The notes under the pieces are model-generated. The model did not search any database, had not been told where the DNA came from, and was given only the letters and a program-made list of their open reading frames with translations. Made by a program: the position numbers and the translations under genes. Shown here piece after piece: positions 12,896 to 26,500 of a DNA stretch of 64,000 bases. The stretch lies in contig MU858082.1 of assembly GCA_033297075.1 (NCBI GenBank), forward strand, positions 124,001 to 188,000. Reading direction: 5' to 3'. Numbering within the stretch: the first letter of the stretch is position 1; every line of letters starts with the position of its first letter. Source of the DNA: Rhypophila decipiens. Lineage: Eukaryota; Ascomycota; Sordariomycetes; Sordariales; Naviculisporaceae.

Positions 12896-13192
12896 TATTG
12901 TAGGTTGATAACTCAATGTGGAAAGTGTAGACCAGGCATCAAGGGCAGGGAGAGAGGTTTCACGACAGGGTGCTTCGTGAATGAAGGAGTAAGGATTCTT
13001 TCATTATGTGGAAATGAAAGTTCTCGGTTGATGGTAATAAAAGTAATAATATCGTAGCAATAGGTAGAGTCAACCAACCATTTGGTAGGAATATGAACAG
13101 GCATGAAAAAAAAAGAGACAGACAGGGTAAAAGAATCATGTCCTGGCTAACATCTTATTTCTCGTCGTCCAAGGTTTCTTTCATCATTACAT

Positions 13193-15337
13193 TCACACAA
13201 CAACACTAGCAGCACCATTAACGCCGCGCACAGCCTCCAGCCGGTTTACCAGTTTCTTGACATTCGTCCACTCCTCGTTCTTGAGCCCTTCTTTCCCTCC
13301 CAGATCGGGGCCCACCTCGAACATGGTCAAGGCCCCGTCGATGCCTCCGGTAGCCAGCCTCTTGCCCTCGCTTTGCTCCCAGGCGACCTTGTTAAGACTC
13401 TTGCTCAGCATGGTGCGCCCGTCCTTCCGCGGGCTAGGGGAGATGCGCGCGACGGGCTCCTCCGTCTCGACCGTGATATCCCACAGTTCCAACCAGCCGG
13501 CTCCGTCGACGAGGCTGAATACGCCGGGCTTGATAGGCGACCAGGCTGCATCGTACACGACGTCTTCGCGGACAAAGTCAAGAAGGGGCGTGACGTGGGC
13601 TTCGCCACCGACGGCACCGAGACCGGGACCGACTGCCGAGGTGGCCGCCGGCGCGCGGACTTTCCACATCTTGACGCTCCAGTCTAGACTGGAAGAGAGT
13701 ACCAGGTCGCCGAGATCAACCGGCCCTCTGGCAGGGTGAAAGTTGACTGACATGACTGGGGCGGCATGGCCCCTGTAGCTGACCCGCGCGTCGACGCCGG
13801 CCTTGGCGCCTGCGCGGTCGTATCGGTGGCAGGGGAAAATGGTGCCCTCCTCTGAGCCGACGAGGAAGAAGGTTGGATCAGCCTGGGGGAAAGCCATGCA
13901 TGTTGGGCTGAGATCTTCGTTCTTGGCAGGCGGCGGAGCTACCAAGGTCAGTGACTCTTGCGGTTGGGCAAGCATGTCTACGCTCCACCCGCAGACGGCG
14001 CCGTCCGTGGAGCAGGAAATAATATTGTTCGCGTTCTGTGTGCCGACGATATCGACACAGTAGACGGGATGAGTATGTCCCGAGCCGGTGAGTGGTGTCT
14101 TTTGGACAGGAGCTTTCCCGGCGCGGTTATCCCACAACAAGACCTGTCCGCTGTAAGCTCCTCCAATGATGAGGTTGGGGTGGAAGGGAGAGAATTTGGC
14201 CGTCAGGATATCTGACTGGGCCTGAAAGACGAATTCGGCACGGTCCTGCAGGTGCATGTTCCAGACCTGGACGATGCCGTCCGGATCGTGAGGCGCTGTG
14301 GGGTTCTTGGTGTATGAGGCCAGGACAAGCTCGGGGAACTTGGGCGAGAAGTCGATAGAACTGATCATGCGCTTTTTGGAATACCGGTCGTCATAGAATT
14401 GCACTACCTCCTTGACCTTTCGGCGGCCTTTTCCGCCGATGTTCCCATGCTGCTCGTCGTCGTCATCAACGTCCACCACCTGTAGGGTGTAGTCGGTTAG
14501 AATATCGTATTCCTGATCTAACGCCTTCTCGATGACCTTGGTCGACCGGTCGAGAAAGTCCATGAAGTCATTCGATTGAGTGACTGCCTTGAGCTCTTCA
14601 CCCGTGAGTGCTCGGACCGGAAAGTTTGCTGCACTCGTGGGCTTCAAAACACCATCCGTCACCAGTTCCCTTGTGGCCTTGAGCTCCTCCTCAATCTCCC
14701 TCCGTATTTTCTCTCGTAATTCCTCCTCGCGGTCCCGTTCCCGCCTGCTGAGCCTCTTGCTCGGCGTGGCTGTAGGAAGCTCCTCATTGTCTGATTCTGA
14801 AAAGGCTCGGGCCCTATTCGGGGGGATCCATTCTTCTGTCGTCTGAACTCCTTTGCTGTATGAGAACACCTCTTTCACCGGCGAGGGTGGGCATTCGTAG
14901 ATGGTAGTCAGGGAAACCGTTGACAGGACTTGCGGTTGCGGTGTCGGAGCTTTTTGTTGTCCAATTTGAAAAGAGCCAATGTCCGAAGTCTCATTACTCA
15001 GTTCGCCCGCACTAAGGACACTGTTGGGTCGACTTCCGCGTCTCGCTGGGGAGTTGGCACCCGTTGAAAGACTCTCCCCTACCAGGTTCTTAATCAGTGA
15101 TTCGATTTCGCGACGGTTTTCGAGTCTGCTGGGTGTTGGTGATATCAGCTGTAACGAGGTTAAGTCAGCGGTTCATTCCGGAAGGAGACTGAAAGCGAAT
15201 GGGTCGACGAAATAACTAACATCGGTTCCTATGCTTTGTCGCGATGCCGTGGCCTGGCTTGCGCGGAGCTCCCTCTGCCGCTTGAGCTCCGCGAGCCTTT
15301 CTCTTTTTGCGATAATCTCATCTCGACGTTGTTGCAT
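13193..15337 (-). CDS. Cytoplasmic dynein intermediate chain (WD40)
   Basis: Scaffold subunit of cytoplasmic dynein that links heavy chains, light chains and dynactin. Two exons, 15337-15221 and 15148-13193, give 690 aa. The N-terminus MQQRRDEIIAKRERLAELK is the charged coiled coil that binds dynactin p150 in this family. A Ser/Pro-rich linker follows with ISPTPSR and, at about 136-144, YSKGVQTTE, which resembles the LC8 light-chain motif. A second charged helix lies near residues 150-200, and the rest is a WD40 propeller (for example LIIGGAYSGQVLLWDNR and DLVLSSSLDWSVKMWK). The intron keeps frame exactly. It is divergent from the ATP synthase subunit e gene. Confidence 0.93.
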
Positions 15338-16196
15338 TTTGCCCGTCCGCTACGCCCATCTCAGGAGCAAGCTCCTGACTCGTAGCCTGATTCTTCTGCT
15401 CTGGCAACTGTTCTTGTCGCGGCAGCGCCTGTTGTAATAGAAAAAAGGTGACGCTCCTCGGTTCGTTCTCGTTGATATCGTGGGCGTGCAGGGCGCCGGC
15501 CAGTTGCAGTCGATCGCTCACGGCTTCTTGAAAGCTGGTGTCCCGAGTTATAGATGGGTTATACGCGTTACGTAGGAAGTAGTCCTTCCCGTACTAAACA
15601 GATAGGTCGTTGAGGTCAGGATAACAACAAACCAATGTTGGTTTGATAGGTCGCTTTTCAACTTTACTTTCATTGCGCGTTGTTCGCGAAAGGCTTCAGT
15701 GGTGATTGCAAGGCCCATTTGGGGGTCTTCGGACAGGGGTCTCCTAGCTGCAGTTGTCATTTCTTGCTGTGCTGCTAAAAGCACATAGTATCAGCACGTG
15801 ATGCTGTCAAAATAGCGGGTACCTGGATCTCGTAATCCAATCTGCAGTCTGCACTGCACCCTTCTCACTGGCTTCCCTGCTTTCCCGCGAGCCGAGCCAG
15901 GGTGAGCTCTGTGGAGTCTTGGTTAAAAAAACAAGGCCCGCTGCGAAAATTCCCGAAGCTCAGTCCAACCGACCCCCGAGACTTCATCCGTCCAAACCTC
16001 GCAAAACAAATCCACCCATCCCCTACTCCATAAAAGCAAGGAAACCAAGTCAAATTCCCTCGACGACCGTGATCCCCAACCGGAGTGACCCAATTGACCT
16101 CCCCGACGCCGTCCCGAACGAATTACTGCGTCGAAATCAATTCAATCGCTCCAACCAAGATCTCGCCGCAAAAATAAAAGAAAATAAGACGCAACC
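15338..16196. other. Divergent promoter region, dynein chain and ATP synthase e
   Basis: About 860 bp between two divergent starts. The open frames here are short and unsupported. The stretch 15900-16190 is rich in C and A and is probably the leader of the ATP synthase e gene. Confidence 0.5.
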
Positions 16197-16777
16197 ATGT
16201 CATCCTCGGCAGCTAACGTGAGTATAGCTTCACCCTAACCAGCAAATCCCAATACTCGAAAAACCTCAGTTCATATCCCAAAATCATCCGCCCATAGCCA
16301 AATGTGCCCCTCCTCTCAAATTGATGACAGCTATTGACTGCGCATAACGAAATCACAGGTCCTCCGGTACACGGCGCTCGGCTTCGGTATCTTCTATGGC
16401 TTCACTCACCAGAGATCAATCACCGCCACACAAAGGGCAGCCGCCGAGAAGCGCGAATATGAGCACAAGGAGGCTTTAATAAAGAAGGCCAAGGAAGAGT
16501 GGGCCAAGAAGAAGGCGCCCGCGACTGCGGGGACCAGCAGCACTGGAGGACGTGAGTTTCACCTCCTTCCTTCTCTTCTCTACTGAAAGACAAAGATTAT
16601 GGGGAGATCTCCAAACTTGGCGTATGAGAGATTTCTCTACAGGATCTTGGACGAGGTTTTGCCAGCTCCAACTCACGTCGATGCTAACAATCTCGGATGC
16701 TAGTCAACCAAGACCCAACGTCTCCCAACTTTGACCTCGAATCCTACATCTCTGCCCTGACCGATGCCAAGATCTAA
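16197..16777 (+). CDS. atp21: Mitochondrial F1Fo ATP synthase subunit e
   Basis: Small inner-membrane Fo subunit that promotes dimerisation of ATP synthase and cristae shaping (Tim11/Atp21 in yeast). Three exons: 16197-16217, 16359-16551, 16704-16777; 95 aa. The product starts MSSSAANVLRYTALGFGIFYG. The first hydrophobic segment holds a GxxxG motif (GIFYG), which is the known dimerisation motif of subunit e. A charged, helical Lys/Glu-rich region follows (EKREYEHKEALIKKAKEEW), then a short linker and the ending ISALTDAKI. Exon 1 is only seven codons. Splice sites keep the frame. Identification rests on membrane segment, motif, length and charge pattern. Confidence 0.88.
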
Positions 16778-18061
16778 ACAGCCAACCGAGATCTTTCGGA
16801 CGAAACGAACGACTTTGTATTCGGGGGACTTAATTCTTTAGGGAGGGATGGTCACAGGGGCGACGATGGTGTAATTTTCTTGGTCTAACTGGCGGTACAT
16901 ATCGGCGACTGGTACGGATGGTACGGAGTCGATCGCGGCATGGGGGTTATTATGAGGGGTCCGACGATGGAGGATCGAATGCCAAGTCCAACAACGAATT
17001 CCTGGAAAGAGCGATGGAAAACTACCGCCGCCACTTTTTCACCACAAACACGACGGGAATTGGGTTTTTCGAACTCGGCAAAGTCCGCAAGGACGGGACG
17101 GGCCGCATATGGGAGGAGCAACCGGGAGAAGGAGAATCCCGAAACCTTCCATGGTTCCCCTCGAGAGACACCATGGAATTGTATTATTTGTGTGTTTTAA
17201 TGTCGGCGATTTAAAAAGAAACAGCCCACCAAAGACAACGAGCAGCCACGGCATAGACTTCTCTTTTTTTATTTACATTTTGTTTCTTTCACATTTTATA
17301 TTACCCATTTCCCACTGTAGCCTTCTTCGCCTTGTCTACCTGGCGAGTGGTACACTTTGTACAATGTACCTTATACTAGACTAACCATAAAAGCAGACAC
17401 GGTTTCAAGGTGAATAGATGAGATATACTCCGCAAGGTAATTATATAGAATCGAAGTGTCGTCTTTGTGGGCATTATGCTCGAATACCTTGTCTTCAGAT
17501 GGCTGTACCCAGCTGCCTACGATTTCAGCATATTGGCAGGCAACAATCATGACCAAACCGGACATCCGCCCTTGTTAAACCTCCCGTCTTGGCCTTGTCT
17601 TTTGCTGGCGAATATGATATCCATCCCTGAATGCCGTGTTCAAAAACATGGCCCTTGGTCGTCCAGAAGGCCGCCATCCAGTGTATTTCTGCAGCGGCAG
17701 GAAAAAGATCAAAGGAACAAAGTCGGCATGGCACCCAGTCATGAGTACTCAGTCATTTTTGACAACGAAGGTATGAGTCGAGTGGAATGATGGCTTCTCT
17801 ATTTAAAACCTCAAAATCGCCTGATTAATGATCCCGAAACTGTTTGTCCTGTCCCAACTCCGTCCGACCTGGTATAATGAAGCTGCTGCTAAAGGACCAT
17901 TTTATCCATCTTCCCAAAAAAGAAGGACAAAGAAAAGAAGTTTAACCCATATTTACTTACTGCGTTTGCCAGTATACAATATGTACATCATATATCCAAT
18001 TCCAATCGACTCAAACTAAACCAAAAGCTGGAAATCTCCCGTATGTTCAATCACGAGTTAC
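16778..18061. other. Intergenic region with converging 3' ends
   Basis: Lies between the ends of the ATP synthase e gene (+) and the zinc-cluster regulator (-). Only short open frames are present and none is convincing. Part must be 3' untranslated sequence. Confidence 0.5.
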
Positions 18062-20366
18062 CTAACTAAATCCAAACTCAAACAGCTCAGGAGGGAAGTC
18101 AACAGGGACGGGTGCCAAGTTCTGATGCGGGTGCGTGCTGTGGGCGGTAATCGTGGCGGCGGCATGTTCCGCAGCAGAAGACCAGAGATGATGAGGAGCA
18201 GGAGGATGATGATGGTTCAGACCCACAATATCCACAACTTCTTCATGGCGAACAGCACCATTTCCACCGTCGGTGAAGAGTACTCTCCGCTCGATCTCTG
18301 ATGCCGCATCTTGCAAGAGCGGCATCAGAGGCTCGCCCGTGTCCATGCTTTGGAGGCAAGCGGCGGCGATGGACAAGCCTGTGAACTCCTTCATCTGGGA
18401 AACCGACTGCCGCGCTTGATCGCCCGAGATGTTCAGACTCTGGCGCAGGACCGACCATATTTCTGCTCTGGACGGGATGTTTCCTCCCTTTTCGCTGGTG
18501 TGCAAGGCGTCAACGTCGTGAGCCCGTAACGCAAGGATAAGATACAAGACAGCAGCGCCGAAGTCGTCATGGCAAAGGTCAACAAGCCAGCTTGTTGCCT
18601 TGGGCTTCGACATTGTCGTGGACGCCACCTGGTGAGGCAGGAGGAGTGGCGATGGTGACCTTGAATGGATATTCAGTCCTCCGGGCTCCAATCCACCAGT
18701 GTGATGCTGATGGTTGGGTCTTGTTGCCATATCCCGTGGTGCTGAATACCAGGCCAGCTGGGTGCGCAGCAGCAGAACGGCGCTTTTCACCACGGTCCTG
18801 ACGCATTTCGGGCTTCCTTGCAGAGTGGCGACCGACTCGTGGCTCATGGCCATCAGCGTTCGGTGCACAAGTACGTTGAGAAATTGTCTCTGCACGCTGA
18901 TCTTGTGCGCTGATTGGGGTCGGAGGTGCTGTCCTCTGGTGAGCTCGTCTTCAGCCGCCTTTAGCTTTTCTTGTAGTTGTGATTCCCAAGCCACAAGCCG
19001 TGATTGCTCAATGTTTTGTTGGGTAGGCGAGTTTATCGTATTTATAATCTCTGCCAGCAGTGGAAGCAGCCCATAGAGTCTGATCTGAAAGCTACTGTCC
19101 GTGTAAGTGCCGAAAGATGGACATCGAGCAATATCAACCGTCCATCCTCGCTGCGAGTACGTGATAGCCGTATCATCGAGGTTCAGTGGGGGGTCGGCAT
19201 CATGGTCGCGACATATATATGAGGTTCCGGTCCTCATGGCGATGTCCACGTCCAGCAATTGGATCGTGACCCACACTCGCTTCCGCATTTCGGCTTCAAA
19301 TGCCCCTATCTCTGGAAACAGTGTCGTCGTTCTATGGAGATGCATCGTCATGGCCAATCGGACGGTCATGCCCATGAGTGATTCGAGCTGAGCCCCAGTT
19401 GTTCCCTTGACAATGTTCATCATCTGGGCTATGACGATGAGACAGAGGGACCGAACAGTGGTCAAATTGGGCGAAACAGAGCCCAGGCTTCCTCCGTAGA
19501 AATACTGAGCAGCATCAAGCAGCAGATCCGTCCAGTCTGGGATCGATCGTCCTGAGCCACTGAACAAGTGGCTTGGAGCAGCCCGACAACCCAACGCAAG
19601 CATCATACAGAGTTGCGAGAGCCAAATGTCAGGTGTCCCGGTATGGTCCATCATGAAGTTGTTCAGCTCGTAGTAGAACTCTTGCGGGTGGATTAGCCAA
19701 TGAATGGGCTCGAAGGCGGCAAAGTAACACTCCGCCAAAGGTTCAATAAGATGTCGAGGAAGGGTCGAAAGAACTTGGCCCCTTGCCCGAGAGTATTGGC
19801 AACTGTCCCCAAGAGGAAAGGGGATTCCTGGGAGCGAGGAGAACAGACAGCTGAGGTCTTTGATCTGCCGGTAGCGCGGCTGCCATTCTGGATCGCTTCC
19901 AACCATGTACGGCCATGCTTCTCCAAACTACACAAAAGGTCTCAGTTGGTCATCTTCTCATGGATAAACGATGATAGTCGTGACGCACCTCAGAGGCAAT
20001 GGTTTTCCAATGCGTGATACCATTCAACCGGATTCTCCCTTCACTGCATGATGACCCAGGACTCGATCCTGGCTTGAGAGAACCTTCCACCTCGGCGCCG
20101 GAGCCCGATGAACCCTGGCGTGACTTTCGATCGGACGGGAGCGGTTGGTAGACACATTCGTCGGCAGATCCGGACCTCACACAGCGTGAACATGGCCTCC
20201 CTTTATCACATTTGAGTTTCCTTTGGTGGCATGGTATGCACACAAAGACCCTTCGGTTGCGTTTCTGAACCCTGGCTGGACCTTCACGGGCGTTGCCGTT
20301 GAAATCGAGGACTGAGAAGGTGGAGAAGAACCCGGCAGGCTGGTTGGCATTGTTGGATGGATCCAT
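18062..20366 (-). CDS. Zn2Cys6 transcription factor with fungal-specific regulatory domain
   Basis: Putative nuclear DNA-binding regulator. Two exons, 20366-19989 and 19927-18062, give 747 aa. The zinc cluster at residues 43-71 is complete: CIPC, then CDKGRPC, SRC and a final C in the Cys spacing 2-6-5-2-8, with basic residues before it (RVQKRNRR). The second exon carries the fungal-specific transcription factor domain (for example LAECYFAAFEPIHWLIHP and LESLMGMTVRLAMTMHLHR). An in-frame ATG lies upstream at 20540, but a TATA-like stretch at about 20523-20534 follows it, so the start at 20366 (MDPSNNANQ) is preferred. Target genes are unknown, and no gene cluster nearby suggests one. Confidence 0.88.
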
Positions 20367-20522
20367 ACTCGTGGTCTCGGGACTGTTTGAAATATGAAGG
20401 CGGTGTCTGTCGAGAACGGACCAGACGGAGCCAGGAAGCTGGGCAAGATCAGGGGAAGATAGATGCTTTATCTCATCAGGCACGGTGCCAAGATGTGAAA
20501 GAGGGTGTGTGGCTATGAAAGG

Positions 20523-20534
20523 TAAATATATAAG
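20523..20534 (-). promoter_or_regulatory. TATA-like element of the zinc-cluster gene
   Basis: On the minus strand the sequence reads TTATATATTTA, about 160 nt before the chosen ATG at 20366. This is a plausible TATA element, and it argues against translation from the ATG at 20540, which would lie upstream of transcription start. Confidence 0.4.
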
Positions 20535-20540
20535 AGACAT

Positions 20541-23500
20541 GTTAACAAATTATGTATATTGATGAGTGCAAGCCTGACCCAAGCATAGAGGCCAGACGTG
20601 GATAGGAGGACTAGTAAGTAGTACTTGGACTCATTACATACCATCTCATAGGAACCCAAGCCTCGGACTCGGCTCGATCCGATGTCGTCCCCTACTGAAG
20701 AGAGCACCAGTCCAGGATGCCCCCATGGTCACACCTACGGCGATAGGGGATTAGGTATTGGAGGCTGTATGGCCTCGTTACAGATAGAAGGCGCAGTGAA
20801 GCCATCCTATCTAATTTGGTGTGTTGAACAGGAACGATCCGTATGTTGTCGTTACACACGCCTTTCCGGCTGTTGACGCAACCCTGGGGTGCTAGGCTGG
20901 TTGGCTGGGAATAAACTCCGTACATGAATCGGGTCCAAGTCGTGTACAACCCCTGTCGGGTCCAATTTTCAGCCATGTGGTGGCATGTATCCGCAGAGAA
21001 GGGTAATGTCGATGCCGACGACACTAGGGGCTTTGGTCCTTGGACGACGGGCTCCGCTGTCTAGGCAGCTTTGTATTCCGGGCAAAGTCCGCTCATCGTA
21101 TTTTGATGAATCTTGGCCAATGATTGGTTCCTGGGGGCACGCGGCCGCTGCTGATCCAGGAAGTTATCAAGATACTATGCCAGACGGTGGACATTTGATG
21201 AGGGGTTGTGCCCATGTTGTCGATAGTGAGTGCATTTCCCTTCAGTGCCGCCTCGGACTCGGGGTCGAGCAGCTCGGTCTTGGAGAGCTCCATAAATGGT
21301 CCAGCGGTCCAGGGTGAGCGCCCATAAGCGCAAATTTCAGCCTATAGGGTTGCATCGACGGGCTACTAAACGGGCAAAATGGGAAACCCGCACGTCGATA
21401 AGGCAGTGTAATGCTCCAAATTCGTCTGGACACTGCGCGGCTAGTCGATAAAGGGAAACAGTCACTGGAAGAAAGTGCAAATATAAAGGAGGTGAACAAA
21501 AAACAATACTTGAGCCTTTGGCCCCCGAATGCGCGGCTAAGAAGATGGCTGTCGAGTGTCGGCTGAGAGTTGAGAGAGATTGGAAGCGCCGGCGACATTC
21601 TGATTGGTTGCAGACAGAGGTAGTTGTCGTTGGTGTCTTCCAAGGCGGGTCACGGTCCTCATGGATCAAAGCAAAAGTTGTGACTTGTAGAGATGGAAAA
21701 TTAATCGACGCAGTGTGGTTACACAATTGCCGCATGGTGCCTTCCATCGTAGACGTCTTGCAGTTTCTTGCTGCACAATGAACCCTCCCCGGTGAGTCTA
21801 AAGACCTCTAATTGATCCATCCATGCGCTCCTTCTGCTTGTGGATCCAGCCTTCGTTTTCCGGTATCCATCGGTCGTCGACAACCTGGCACAAGCCGCTA
21901 TCACAATGCAGATACCGTGGCAGAAGAATATGGTACGTCAAGAAGGAGCGGTTTGACTTGGATTGCTAAGCAAAAACTTGGACATCCAAGGATTCTCCGG
22001 GGAGGTATGCGAATGCGAATCCTGTCGGGGGCAGAAAAAGACTTGCACACCACAGAACTGATTACGAAATGGTTCCCATCGATCCCATCCCGCCGGTCTG
22101 GAATTGGCAGGAGTAGTACACTACGGCCGCAGCTGGGTTTCCTGCATCGGCACTCTTCGGCCCCCCGCGGATCGTCCTGAACCGGCCTGAAAGGAAGGAG
22201 GTCCTCCCGAATTGTGGGTGTTAGCTCAGTGGTGTGGCTGACATGCCGTGGTGGCTGATGCTCCTTGCAGCATCCGGTTGCCCACGTTCCCGTGTCCTGC
22301 GCCAACTTCAATGCCCGGGTGTCCGACCGCGCGTCTGCTCCTTCATCATAAACTTTACTATTCCACGGCTACATCATTTCACCTACCTACCCGACCAATG
22401 TACAGATGTAGTCAGCATCCCATCAGACCGCTGATTCGAAAATTTGCGTCCAAGGACCCTCGATGGGCTCAAACAAACCAGGGCTCCCTTTGGAGGGCTA
22501 AATACATCGTACCTCTGATGTACCTTTGTTCTGTTCTTGGAGTCGTGACCGCCATATGCACCACATGCAAGGCACTTTGCAAGGTTCTTATTTACTATGC
22601 ATATCCGCCCGTACATTATAATTCATTACCGTTGATCACATCCACAGACAAAAGTCTCCGGGTGAGTATTCCGTATCCAATACACTTCTGCCGCGTTGAA
22701 AAAATTGTTGGATACTGACCAATGCATAAGGAATAGGACAAGCTTTGTGGCACGGCGGTCAAGATTAATCTGCTAAGCGTGTGGCACCATACATTGTGTG
22801 GTCGTGGGCGGACCTTTCATCCTGGGCCCATGTCGGATCTCTTGCTCGGTCTCAGTATCTGATGCCACTTTATTTCGACAAGAGCACCAAACCCTCTAAA
22901 CTTATCCCAACCAGAACCAATATCTGCCAGGTGACAGCTTCCTTTCGGCCATAACCATCACCTAATCAAGCAGCTCCTGCACTGCAATGAGGGGGTAGGG
23001 GGTCGAGTTCAGGTCTCTTGTCTGCCTCGTTGTATATTTACATTGAAACTTCTGGGCCACATCAGACTCAGACGGTAGAGCTGTCTGCCATATCATTCTA
23101 TTTTGGCCAGTCAGGAGAAAGAGTACGACTAACCAACTGAGCAGAATTGTAGACCCCGTCTAACTGGTCCTTGCCGCATCTCGTCAGAACTTGTTCAAGC
23201 TAGCCGGATAACCCAGACCCTCGGTGACGGCACGATAGCCGTTTTCTCACAAACGCGAAACATGAAACACCAGGCAGAAGAATAAGAAGTCTTGGTGGTC
23301 GCTTGGTGCGGTAGTTTTAAGGTACAACAAGTCGGGACTAAGCATGTAGCACAAGCAGCGAACCCCGGGGAAGAAAGTGACACTTGGGTATGCGAGAAGA
23401 AACCGACAGCCTGGACCCCAATCACAAAAGTCGGCCTGACAGATAAGGAAGCTGCCGGTAGAGTCCCTTGCCGTCTCGCCGTCCCGGTCGTCTCAAGATC

Positions 23501-26500
23501 AGCCGGCCAGAAACGTATTACATTCTCTTCTGGGACTAGTCGCCGCGTACGAATACCTGTTGTCATGTTCTAGCAGGAACCCCGATTTCACGGTAGATGC
23601 AACTGTGCCCCAGTCTTGCTGCGGAGCTTGGTGCCCTTTGCAGTTTGCATACTCCGTAGCGTACACGAGCTGCTGACCTTACCACCATTAGAATCCTAGA
23701 TCAACGTCATGTGTGACAGGCTGACAGGAACGACAAACTGGGGTTCCATGTGCCAAGCCCATAAGATTCTTGTTCAGCCCATAGCCCATCTCGGGGCTAT
23801 CAAGATCAAACGGGTCTGCTGAAAGAGAAAGTGGGAGGGCGAAAAGGAGTTAAGGCCCGGTGGCTAGATGAACTCAGACCATTTGCCTCACCTTCACAGA
23901 CACGACCGTCACGCCCAGGGAATCCATCAACAGGCAACAAAATTATAAGAAACCACTCTCCCGCCAGTCAATCTCTCTACCCACTTCACGATCAGAATTT
24001 CTCGTCTTTTTACTCATACGAGTGGCCGGGCCCCGTAATCTTCCTGACCAGGCAACCCGATTTCTGAGACGACCACGCTGAGACTAAGAGTGAGTTATCA
24101 CGGCACTGGTTTATACATAGACACACGGTAATATGAGGAAATAACATTCCCGGCGGTGATGATCGTCACGTAGGTGGCAAGGGGCCAACTCTTGATCGAC
24201 TCAACCACGCCGGTTAGGACACTCTTGTCGGTTTCGTCGGGCTGGGTCACATTAATTTTGGGCCTCCTCAACCCCTGGCTAGACGGTAGAATCAAGGTTC
24301 TGACTTGGAACTAGCTGCTCACCTTGAATCTTGATGCCTCACCGTGATGAGTGAGAAGTGTATTCTTGGTGGGGCTGATTTTCACTTTGAATCTGATAAG
24401 ATACAACGAATCCTGTGAACACATATCAGTAATACATGAAGAGTAATCACTATAATCCACGTGCACAGCACCGTTGAGTGATCCTGCCGCGGACATCGGT
24501 ATCCCGGGACTCGCACTTTCCGCGGTCAGCCGTGGAGAAAAGGAAGGTTTCTAGAAACTGTAACCTCTCCTTTGTGATTACATGTGTACACATCGGCTGA
24601 CGAAACTTCAGAGTTCGGCCGAAATACACGGCCTCTCGGTCCGCTCTTCTCCGTGGTTGTCCCGACCCGATCCCGGGGCGCGCGCACTCTCACTTACATA
24701 CACTTCCCATACCGTACATTCTGTCAATTGTACAGAGTAACTTGGATAGTTGCCAGGATTCTTTATTTTAAGCCATGCTTGTCTTGGCAATTGGACTAAA
24801 TAAACAAAACCAAGCAATATCATTTGTTCACTTACGAGGCGGACTTTCCTGCGCTTCAAGGACATACGGAGACAGAACAGCAAACCTCAGTCAACCTTAC
24901 CATGCAAGCCATGCTACATATCTTGGATAGCTTCTATTTCTTGAGCCCCCCACATCGATAACAGCACGTCAAATGAATGGATGGCATCGTTGAAGCTCCC
25001 AGCCCCTGAGTACATCTGGATGCAAATACGAAGGCGGACATCAACAACGACATCTCTGATAATGATTTATCCATATCGAATCCTGGCGCATGGTGCATGC
25101 TTGAACCGATGAAATTCTAGCAGATGAAGCATAAAGGACGTTGGGTCCATTATGAAAATGCATCTCATGGCTGCCGCGAACGGCTTGGCTGTGTTTCTCA
25201 CCACGTCTCATAATAAAAGGGGGCAGCATAACAGCAGCCGCTACAAGGGAAATATATGAAGGACCTATATGAACTATTACAAGCACTGGTGTATACATTT
25301 CTTCTGGCTCTCGCTCACTGATGTCTAGAGGAAATTTTCCTTGTTTGGAATTTGCCCGTGGCTGGTTGTTTTGGCTCATCGGCGTCAAGGACATCCTTCG
25401 GGGATAGGGTGAGGAACGTATGGAAAGGGGAAGCATTGGAGACAACCGAACGGCGGGGGCCTAAAAAAAGGATTGACACTTACTAACGGTAGACAGCAAG
25501 CTGGTTCATCGGTTCCGCCACCAGACTGCTGTCTTAATTGACTTGAGGAGTCGTGGGTATGAATCTGGGGTCCATCAGTTCAGCGGCGTCACAGCCGCGA
25601 ACATGCTTTGGCGAAGCGAAGGAACACCTGGAAGGTTAGCACTGCATTTCACATCTTCATTATCGTGAGTCTCACAAGAGAATAATACCCTAAAGCACAG
25701 AAATATCTTTAAAATCGTGGATCTGGGGAGCTGATCTCCCCAGTTGAGCTTGTGGAAGATTGCATCTTGACTCCGCCACAATCTTGTAGTATTCTGGACT
25801 TGTTTTCTCATGCCCAATCCATACAGACACTACGACAGCAGATCGCCATCCATGGTACGGTTCCTCGTAAAACACACAAAACTCCATGATGACACAAGAA
25901 GCCACATGCACGGACGGCATTGGATCGTCCCGGTCTTGCCATGTGGACCGAAGGAACACATACCTGAGAAAGCACAAACTTTATGAAGGCCAACAAACAC
26001 GGCTGAACGGACAAGATTGAAGCAAGAAGACAGCCATCTCATAATCTCCACCATCACCTAGGCAGCTACTTTGTCAAACGGCACAGGAGATGGATCCATG
26101 AGATCATTATTCTCACGATGCCAATGATCATCCCAACTGGCTACATACACACTGTCACCTACGTTCTTGGAGCGGCTACCTAGGTGAGTAGGTGAGTAGG
26201 TGGGTGACCTTGGTCAACTTGAAGCGCAAACCCAACACCTCGACCGCTGAGCATGTCGCCACCAAATTGTCTCTACCTAAAAATACATAGAGACCCAGCC
26301 TTGGTGTCGGGGACGAGACCATGACCATGCCTTCCCCCTATGGAAGGGACCTACATCTTCCCGCCTTCCTTCTTCCATACCAAGAGACTCACCCGCATGT
26401 CCGGGTGGCTGTGGGACTCGGTGATTATGGTATGGTATAACGGGATGTACCACCTGCGTCTCAGTAAACATATTTTGACTTGTGATATCGATGTAGACTT

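Noticed and set aside
20367..20540. In-frame upstream ATG at 20540 as the start of the zinc-cluster protein
   Set aside because: A TATA-like element lies downstream of it, and the extra 58 residues have no conserved feature; the start at 20366 is preferred but not proven.
22214..22285. tRNA-like sequence: GTGGGTG can pair with TGCCCAC 72 nt apart, and an A-box-like TTAGCTCAGTGGT is present
   Set aside because: No B box (GGTTCGANTCC), no T-arm and no anticodon stem; the pairing includes two wobbles and is probably chance.
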